Source: Allodiplogaster sudhausi (Eukaryota > Nematoda > Chromadorea > Rhabditida > Diplogasteridae). From it: 64,000 nucleotides of DNA. The notes beneath the pieces are model-generated. The model did no database searches. It had not been told where the DNA came from and saw nothing but the letters and a program-made list of their open reading frames with translations. Shown here one piece after another: positions 57,097 to 64,000 of the stretch (positions are counted from its first letter, which is position 1; each line of letters opens with the position of its first letter). The stretch spans positions 1,513,501 through 1,577,500 of the forward strand of contig CALZFC010000057.1 in assembly GCA_945643635.1 (NCBI GenBank), in the 5' to 3' direction. Made by a program: the position numbers and the translations under genes.

Positions 57097-57792
57097 TTAA
57101 AAGGGAAGCCGGCATTTGAAACAAACATCGTGGTTCTTATCGTGGGCGTGGCATTTTTGAGCCTGAGAGGGACAGAGAGTGGGAGAGACAAAGAGAGAAC
57201 GATAGAGAGAGAGGGAGAGAGCGCAGAGATAGAGAGCGAGAGAGAGAGGGTGAGAGAGAGAGAAAGAGAGATAGAGAGATATAGAGCGACAGAGAGTATG
57301 AGAGAGAGAGAGAAAGAGCGAGAGAGAGAGAGAGGGAGAGAGAGCGCAGAGAGAAAGAGAGCGAGAGAGAGAGAGGGTGATAGAGAGAGAAAGAGAGAAA
57401 GGTTCGCCTCTTGAATAGTGAACTGCCGGCCATTCTCGTGGCAGCGCCGTGGGCGTTTGTAATCGAAGAAGCACGGAGTAATCCGCCGTATTCAAGAAGT
57501 TGTCGTTTATCTCTGAATTCTGGGGCAACGCCAAAAGTTGTTCGATCTCTCTCGCTTTCTACATATGTATGTATCTCACATTTCCTCTCTTTCGGTTGTA
57601 TCTCCTCTCTCTCTCTTCCTCTCTCTCTCTCTATCTCTCTCTTTCCTTTCTCTCGCTCTCTCTCCCTTTCTCTCTCCTTCTCATCCTTCCGTGTATTGTC
57701 TTGCCTTCGACCACTTACGGTCGTCATGCAGAGCCACTGGATGCATTTCGTGCTGCTGGAGCCATTTGCGCAAGATTTGTGTGAGCTTTTGC
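57097..57792 (-). CDS. possible three-exon gene, cysteine-rich, frame ambiguous
   Basis: Exons approximately 57792-57719, 57519-57424 and 57162-57097, with a perfect GTAAGT donor after the first and CCCCAG and CTCTCAG acceptors. In phase 0 throughout they give SCANGSSSTKCIQWLCMTT, NDNFLNTADYSVLLRLQTP and AQKCHAHDKNHDVCFKCRLP, with seven cysteines and a TAA at 57097-57099. In phase 1 throughout they give a cysteine-free helix-rich reading (QILRKWLQQHEMHPV; QLLEYGGLLRASSITNAHG). Third-position G/C favours the first reading. The start exon is not identified. I do not recognise either product. Confidence 0.35.
57160..57400 (+). repeat. (GA)n microsatellite
   Basis: GA tract between the second and third exons of the candidate minus gene. 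On that strand it is CT-rich and ends in CCCTCTCAG, an acceptor. Confidence 0.85.
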
Positions 57793-58275
57793 GTATGTTT
57801 CAAACTCTCAGAGTGAAGAGAGGGAAGAGAGTGAGAGTGAGAGAGAGAGAAGGCAGAGAGAGAGAGACAGGGAGAGAAGAGAGAGAGTGAGAGCGAGAGA
57901 AGAGAAGTCTGAGAAAAAGAGATGCAAGAGATAGTCTTAGAGAAGAACTAATCCGAGAGATATTCTTCCATTTTTCTCCTTTAGTCATTCTTCTTCTGAT
58001 TCATCGAGGCGTCTAAAAGGGCAGGTGAAAGGGAGATGGCATAAGAGGCATCCGAAGGGTGCGGGGTGGAGGAGAAAGAAAGAGTGAGAGAGTGAGAGAT
58101 AGATAGAGAGAGAGAGAGAGAGAGAAGGAGAGTATGGCAGTCAGAGAGAAGATAGAGATAAAGGAAAGCCTTTTGGCCAGACAGGCTCCTCCCCACATCC
58201 TTCCCTCAGGCTCTTCTCTCTCTCTCTCTCTCTCTCGCTCTCTCTCGCTCGGTCTCGATTCGGGCGGGGCCTTCT

Positions 58276-58282
58276 TATATAC
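58276..58282 (+). promoter_or_regulatory. core promoter of the neuropeptide-like precursor gene
   Basis: TATATAC about 90 bp before the ATG at 58368, preceded by a GC box (GGGCGGGGCC, 58262-58271). No spliced-leader acceptor is evident, so a conventional promoter is plausible. Confidence 0.5.
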
Positions 58283-58367
58283 AATCGCCTCAGCTCTTTT
58301 ACTCCTCATTCTTCCGGAGAGCAGCGAGCCGCGCAAGTTCTCTTCTCTTCCTCCTCCGCCTCCTCAA

Positions 58368-58675
58368 ATGTCTTCCTCACTCGTCTCCTCTGCCCTCGTC
58401 GCTCTCTCCGTCGTCCTTCTCCTGCTCTGCATGGCTCTCCAAGGGGATGCCGCCGTGCAAGAGTACGGTAACAATGAGGAGGTTTGTCCGTTTTTCTTTG
58501 TTGCGTCAAGTGGCTACGGAATTACTGTAGGCAGTGTTCAAATATAATTACATAAAAAATAAATTGCCTCACAAATTTTGCGAAAGTACCTCGCGCTCTC
58601 TCCCCCTTTCTCTCTCTCTTTCTCTTTCGCTCTGTTGCTCAAACTGTCTGGTTAATTCATAAAAAAAACTATTCT

Positions 58676-58707
<32 letters not shown>

Positions 58708-60888
58708 TTTTACCAATTTGCAATTAAATTTATTATTTTGAAAAAAAAAATTACGATAAAAAGTTGTATGTTTTCCCTACGAAAACACAGAATTGTTTTG
58801 GACAAAAGAAAGTATTTCAAGATAAGATAATTTCATAATCTGCTAATTCTAAGGCCACAACGTCAGAAAGTATTATTAGAGCGCTCTGACGAAACAAGTC
58901 GAATAATCTCTTATTTACACTTTAATAAATACGAAAATTTCTTGATCGACTCTTTTTTCCTATTTGCAAGGTTTAGCATCTCCAATTTGATGTCAGCTCT
59001 GGGATTTACGTACTATTCCTAACTTCCTGCTCCTTGATTCATCTCTCATTTATTCCATTTTCGAGCTCTTTTATTTAAGCAATTCTCAAGCGCACCCGGT
59101 GGTTTTGACTTCCAAAGGATGTATATTTTCCAACACATTTCTTCGCTATTTTGATAGATAGAGCGAAGGAAGTTTTAGGCATTATAATTTGAAAGATTTC
59201 TTTTTTCACGCACACAGCTATGGATAAATACGTATGAATATTGCTATATTTTTGAATGTAATGCGAAAATGTTAGAGCTGGTTTACCCACGGAATTCATC
59301 TTTTTTAATTCAGGCCGATAGTTGCTTGTGTTTGATGTTCTCATAATGATGGACTCTCAAGATCAGGCAAGAACATGAACACGTGCGTTTATTACTTCTT
59401 TTATATTTCTGCGCCTTCCGGAACATGTCAAAAAAGAAGCCTGCCCATTTGTCATGGCTAAAGCTGCGAGACGTCTTCTACTTTCCATGTTTTTTGCTCT
59501 TAAACTTCTTTCGCCATCACCCAGACTCCGCTAAGCGCACCAAGCACTTTCTGAAAGCTGTTTCTGCTTTCTCTCTTTCTCTCTCTTTCTCTCTCTTTCT
59601 CTCTCTCTATTTCTCTCTTTCTCTCTTTCTCTCTTTCTCTCTCTCCCTGTCTCCCTCTCTCTTTCTCTCTCTTTCTCTCTCTCTCTTTTTTTCTCTCTCT
59701 CTTTTTCTCTCTCTCTCACCTTTCCTCTCCCTCTCACTCCCTCCCCTCCCACCAAAAACGTTCCGTTTCTTCTGGTTCAAGCATGTCGCATTAGTGTCTT
59801 TAGGCGCATCCTACTGGTTTCCCTCCCTTCTCGTCTCTGACGTCGCTATCTCTCCTCCCTCTCCTCTCTCTATCTCTCTCTCTCTATGTTCTCCCTCTCT
59901 CTCCTAACTCTCTCACTCCATCTCCGGAAACCTCTGCATCTTACCCCCCCCCCCCCTCCCTCGCACCTTCTCACCCCTTTCGACGTCTTCATAACTCTTC
60001 TCGGCCCCCGTCGGCTATGCATGCATAGTTTATGGAGCATATTCTCCTATTTTCCTTCCTGCTCTTCTTCTGTAAAGAAGTCTCACATCATTATTATCAT
60101 CTGGTTCCTCCTCACTCCTTCCGGGCGTGCCAAACACGGAATAATGCGTAGCACTGCTATTCAGAAGTTGATGAATCCTGGAGAAAGCCGAGAGGAAGAG
60201 AGAGATAGAGAGAGCGAGAGAGAGGGAGAGAAAGAGAAAGGGAGAAAGCAATAGACTGGAGCACCGATGTGCATCTGAACACCTCGATGACGACCGACGA
60301 AGGAATATGAGAAAAAGAGAGAATATTGATAGTCAAATATTCTTATGCTATACGTACATAAATGAAACTTGATTTGGTGATACATCCAAAACGAATAGCC
60401 AAATACGAATCCACAGCCATAACGGGACCAAACAGGTTTAGTGTGATTAATTTAAAAAAAAAATATGAAAATTGTTTCTTGGCGCGAAATTCAAATCCTT
60501 TCATTTTCAGATGTTTGATCTCGTCCGGGCGGCCGGAATGCTGAAGCGCTCCAACTGGGACCCGTACGGCATGGACAGTCTCGGAAGCGGTGGTGAGTTA
60601 CAGCCATATTCAGAACACATAAAAATGAAAATAGGATTTGAACTTCCCGCCAAAAAAGACTGAAAACACGATTAGCGTGATTGATACATTATTAGTTATT
60701 ACCTTAGGCACTCTACTTTAAGACCTTGTGAGACGATTCCGGTTAGGACAGGAAAAATTATGAAAACAAGGAGAGAGAGAAGGAGAGATATAGAGAAAGC
60801 ACAAGAGATCAAAAAAGTTAGAGAGGGAATTGGAGAGGGAGAAATGTATGCATAAGTGCGAGAGAGAGAGAAAAAGCAAGAGAGAGAA

Positions 60889-60941
<53 letters not shown>

Positions 60942-62425
60942 AAGAAATGTATGAATTAGTCCGAGAAAATAAGAGATATCGAGGAGGAACAAGATGTTGT
61001 GCTGCTAATGTTAAAAGTTCCGTAGTTCATCAGCTACTGCTCTCTCTGTCCGGATGATCACTCGTGTTTTCATCAAGCGCTGCCTTCTAACTGACAAATC
61101 AAATCAAGCCCCCTCATTTGAATACTCATTTTCATACTGTAGAGAGTCACTCGGCTAATGGCAGTAAGTAATATGTGGTGCTAATGTACAAATGTAGACA
61201 CTTATCAGTTATAATCTATCTTCGTACGAGCAACGATATGCCCACTCCTATTCTAATATTTTTCCCAACGCATTAGAAACCACGTGGACAGTTGAATTTA
61301 AAGAAAATGAGAACAAATACTTCTTCCGGAAAGAAAAAAACAACTATAAATTCTTTTTGACAAATTGTTTAATCATTCAAAATGCGTTGCAAAAAGAATA
61401 GATGTGTATTACATATATCAAAATACCAAGTCTGTAGTGTGTCCTTCTTTTTTTCTCTTTTTTCGCTTATGTTCAAAACAACAAAACATTCATTCTCCTC
61501 AAATAACACGTTTCAAGCCGCTCATTACTACCAGTGGACCAGTCTGAAAATAAAATTTGCGAGAAAACTTCGGTGTTTACCATCTCAACCAATCAAACCT
61601 AGCAATTTTGTCTTCGCCCAACTGCATTTAGTGTGAAATTGGCGTGTTCGTCATGTTTGTTTTCGAGTTTCTTATTATTTTTTGTAATTTATCGTTGTCT
61701 GTGATTCATCTCTAGATGTCTGGGATTTCAGAATGAACAAGAAAGACTTCCGCATAAGGGCTAATAAATATTAGAGATAGAAAAACATATCATTTTCTTC
61801 CAATGCATGATTCATCGTAAGACTACTTTCCTTCCCCCAAACGTCTTTAGTAATTTTGCTAGGCTTCATTGTCATCATTCCATTATTTATTCTTCCTCCG
61901 TCATTTCTGGAGTGGTCCTTCTCTCTCTCTCCTCTATGGCTTGAGTACTCTTATCGATATACCAATGCATATCAATTACAAACAGAACAGAAGCCCCTTG
62001 ATGAATTCAATGCTGCAAGACCTTAGAGTCAAGAGTGCAGGAAGAATGGGAAGTAAGTGAAATTTAAAGGGAAAAAAACTCTAGCTGGAACTTTCGCCTT
62101 TTGCACTGAAACAAAATGCTAAAGAGCAAATGAGTCAGAGAGACGCGACTGCAATGGTCAGGAAGAATTCAACAGCTAATTTGGGCGAAAATATTCAGTA
62201 ATTAAATTAAGATAGTAAAAAAAAAGGATGAACGTGAAGGATTTTATAGCAAAATAATAAAGTAGAATAAAGAAAAAAATAATATAATAATATTTTTAAG
62301 GCAACATCGTGAGCGTCCCTCGTGGCTTCCGTGGCATGCGAGGCAAGCGGGCGCTCAAGGGCCTTCGCGGCAAGCGCGCCCAGCAGACCGCGAGCTTTGG
62401 CGACTTGTACGACTTTGTCGAATGA
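58368..62425 (+). CDS. neuropeptide-like precursor with Gly-Lys-Arg cleavage sites
   Basis: Three exons: 58368-58481, 60511-60592, 62301-62425; phases 0 and 1; 106 aa. Exon 1 is a signal peptide (ALVALSVVLLLLCMALQGDA) and a short spacer (VQEYGNNEE). Exon 2 gives MFDLVRAAGMLKR, then SNWDPYGMDSLGSGG. Exon 3 gives NIVSVPRGFRGMRGKR, ALKGLRGKR and a C-terminal AQQTASFGDLYDFVE. Cleavage at KR, with Gly as amide donor, would release a peptide ending GFRGMR-amide, the short ALKGLR-amide, and non-amidated flanking peptides. This organisation is typical of nematode NLP-type precursors; I do not recognise an orthologue. Donor GTGAGT and acceptor CATTTTCAG are strong. The dispersed element lies just before exon 2. 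A (CT)n/(GA)n-rich 2 kb intron separates exons 1 and 2. Confidence 0.8.
59570..59750 (+). repeat. (CT)n/(CTTT)n microsatellite
   Basis: In intron 1 of the neuropeptide-like gene; a second CT tract follows at 59850-59910 and a (GA)n tract at 60860-60950 in intron 2. Confidence 0.9.
60479..60498 (+). repeat. dispersed element, core-only copy 16
   Basis: TGGCGCGAAATTCAAATCC lies 12 bp before the exon 2 acceptor of the neuropeptide-like gene. Confidence 0.45.
62085..62170 (-). repeat. dispersed element, copy 17
   Basis: GGAACTTTCGCCTTTTGCA, CTGAAACAAAATGC, AGAGAGACGCGACTGCAAT; outer end preserved, core eroded. In intron 2 of the neuropeptide-like gene. Confidence 0.45.
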
Positions 62426-62730
62426 GCGTGCGAGCGAGAACCCGGTGAGTCTAGGGTGCTTAGTAAAAAAAAAATTTTATTTGTAGAAAAACCCGGTGAG
62501 TTTAGGGCGCAGAAAAAAAAGATTTTTCGCCAAGAGAAAAAAGAATTCGTGCATTCTTGTTGAGAATTCATGTGCACATTTCACACGTGATAAGCTTCTA
62601 ATCTCCTTTGCGGAAATCCTCTCGACTCATCCCTTTTTCCTCTTCACACAAGAAAAGAAAGCGTTAAGATCAACGCTCCTGGCTACGGTTTGAATCGCTC
62701 GTTTGGACCCTAACGGTTAGGACCGTAGGA

Positions 62731-63263
62731 ATGTGGCCATTTGAAATCGTTGGTTTGAAATCGTTGGGTACGAAAGCGTTAGAAGGCGGAGGCGAGGGCA
62801 AAGCGTTCAGATTAACGCTTTCGTCTGTCAGCAAGCAGCACCTGCACCGTTAACCCCCCCCCCCCTCTTTCTCTCTCTTTCTCTCTCTCTCTCATTTCTC
62901 TCTCTCTCTCTCTCTTCTATCGTCCCTGCCCCACCATCCTGCGGATCAGGTTAGCTGATTATCTAACTTTTGCGAACCACCACCACCACCCCCGCGCGCA
63001 AGTTTCCCACGTTAGGAATGTGGCCATTTGAAATCGTTGGTTTGAAATCGTTGGGTACGAAAGCGTTAGAAGGCGGAGGCGAGGGCAAAGCGTTCAGATT
63101 AACGCTTTCGTCTGTCAGCAAGCAGCACCTGCACCGTTAACCCCCCCCCCCTCTTTCTCTCTCTTTCTCTCTCTCTCTCATTTCTCTCTCTCTCTCTCTC
63201 TTCTATCGTCCCTGCCCCACCATCCTGCGGATCAGGTTAGCTGATTATCTAACTTTTGCGAAC
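62731..63263 (+). repeat. two-copy tandem repeat, ~287-bp period
   Basis: ATGTGGCCATTTGAAATCG begins at 62731 and again at 63018; the copies are near-identical through a C-run, a (CT)n tract and CCATCCTGCGGATCAGG. Each contains a hairpin with arms ACGAAAGCGTTA and TAACGCTTTCGT about 30 bp apart. Confidence 0.85.
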
Positions 63264-63372
63264 AGAAGCTTTCATTGTTTTTGACTCTTCTGTGTCGAAA
63301 ACAACAGTTAAATAGAATAAAATCAAAATAAAGTTCGCAAAAGTCGATAATTTAGCTAACCTGTCATCCGTT
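63229..63372 (+). mobile_element. MITE-like unit with ~35-bp imperfect terminal inverted repeats
   Basis: Left end CGGATCAGGTTAGCTGATTA then TCTAACTTTTGCGAAC; the right end is its reverse complement, with GTTCGCAAAAGTCGATAATT then TAGCTAACCTGTCATCCG. About 75 bp of AT-rich interior separates the arms. Short, non-coding, inverted-repeat ends fit a non-autonomous element. A second complete unit lies at about 63554-63697. Confidence 0.55.
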
Positions 63373-64000
63373 CCTGACCGGACCCGAACCACCACCCCCG
63401 CGCGCAAGTTTCCCACCTTAACCACCACCCCACCCATTCGGCTGTCAGCATTAGATAATGTAGTGATAAATGGGGGGGGGGTGTCAATTGCGCAACGATG
63501 TTCTTTTCTCTCCCTCTCACCTCTCTTTCTCTCTCATCTCCCCACCATCCTGCGGATCAGGTTAGCTGGTTATCTAACTTTTGCGAACAGAAGATTTCAT
63601 TGTTTTTGACTCTTCTGTGTCGAAAACAACAGTTAAATAGAATAAAATCAAAATAAAGTTCGCAAAAGTCGATAATTTAGCTAACCTGTCATCCGTTCCT
63701 GACCGGACCCGAACCACCACCCCCGCGCGCAAGTTTCCCACGTTAACCACCACCCCACCCATTCGGCTGTCAGCATTAGATAATGTAGTGATAAATGGGG
63801 GGGGGGTGTCAATTGCGCAACGATGTTCTTTTCTCTCCCTTTCACCTCTCTTTCTCTCTCATCTCCCCACCATCCTGCGGATCAGGTTAGCTGATTATCT
63901 AACTTTTGCGAACAGAAGATTTCATTGTTTTTGACTCTTCTGTGTCGAAAACAACAGTTAAATAGAATAAAATCAAAATAAAGTTCGCAAAAGTTGATAA
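63264..64000 (+). repeat. tandem repeat, 325-bp period, running off the window
   Basis: AGAAG[AC]TTTCATTG starts at 63264, 63589 and 63914. Each unit holds one MITE-like interior, CCGCGCGCAAGTTTCCCAC, a G-run and a CT-rich stretch. Few differences are seen between units (for example CACCTTAACC versus CACGTTAACC), so the array is young. Confidence 0.9.

Noticed and set aside
63249..63762. Two near-identical 62-codon minus frames beginning MGGVVV
   Set aside because: They repeat because the 325-bp tandem unit repeats, and they span the MITE-like inverted repeat. They have no independent coding signal.

Overview
The window looks like nuclear DNA of a nematode. The strongest evidence is three multi-exon genes of the transthyretin-like (TTR-like) family, a large secreted family typical of nematodes, plus many small secreted-peptide genes. 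Exons are short, GC-rich at third codon positions and bounded by GT..AG sites. Introns and spacers are AT-rich and full of (CT)n/(GA)n microsatellites. I cannot name the species. All gene models were built by hand from splice signals, phase agreement and codon bias, without transcripts.

Layout. 1-1.7 kb: an allatostatin C-like neuropeptide gene (+) and an orphan 3' exon (-). 2.9-7.1 kb: left arm of a ~4 kb inverted duplication carrying a cysteine-rich, Ly6/ET-like gene. 7.1-10 kb: repeats and a truncated EF-hand gene copy. 10.3-14.8 kb: a 12-exon gene (-) for an unrecognised, mostly charged helical protein, with an in-frame TAG in its second exon. 16.3-24 kb: degenerate tandem copies of a small membrane-protein gene (-) and an intact secreted EF-hand gene (-). 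24.1-25.5 kb: a second intact secreted EF-hand gene (-). 26.6-32.5 kb: small secreted peptides, including one with six cysteines. 35.2-37.2 kb: TTR-like gene 1 (+). 37.8-38.1 kb: an EF-hand gene cut off at the edge of the duplication. 38.4-42.4 kb: right arm of the inverted duplication. 46.1-47.8 kb: TTR-like gene 2 (+), apparently lacking an exon. 48.6-50.3 kb: TTR-like gene 3 (-), with a long charged tail. 57.1-57.8 kb: a possible cysteine-rich gene (-). 58.4-62.4 kb: a neuropeptide-like precursor (+). 62.7-64 kb: tandem repeats containing a MITE-like unit.

Nearly every recognisable gene encodes a secreted or membrane protein, so the interval reads as a cluster of fast-turning-over extracellular peptides shaped by local duplication. 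A dispersed element with core GGCGCGAATTCAAA occurs about 18 times in introns and spacers, in three cases just before a splice acceptor. The two arms of the inverted duplication have decayed differently: one copy lost its signal-peptide frame, the other lost the splice site leading to its membrane anchor.
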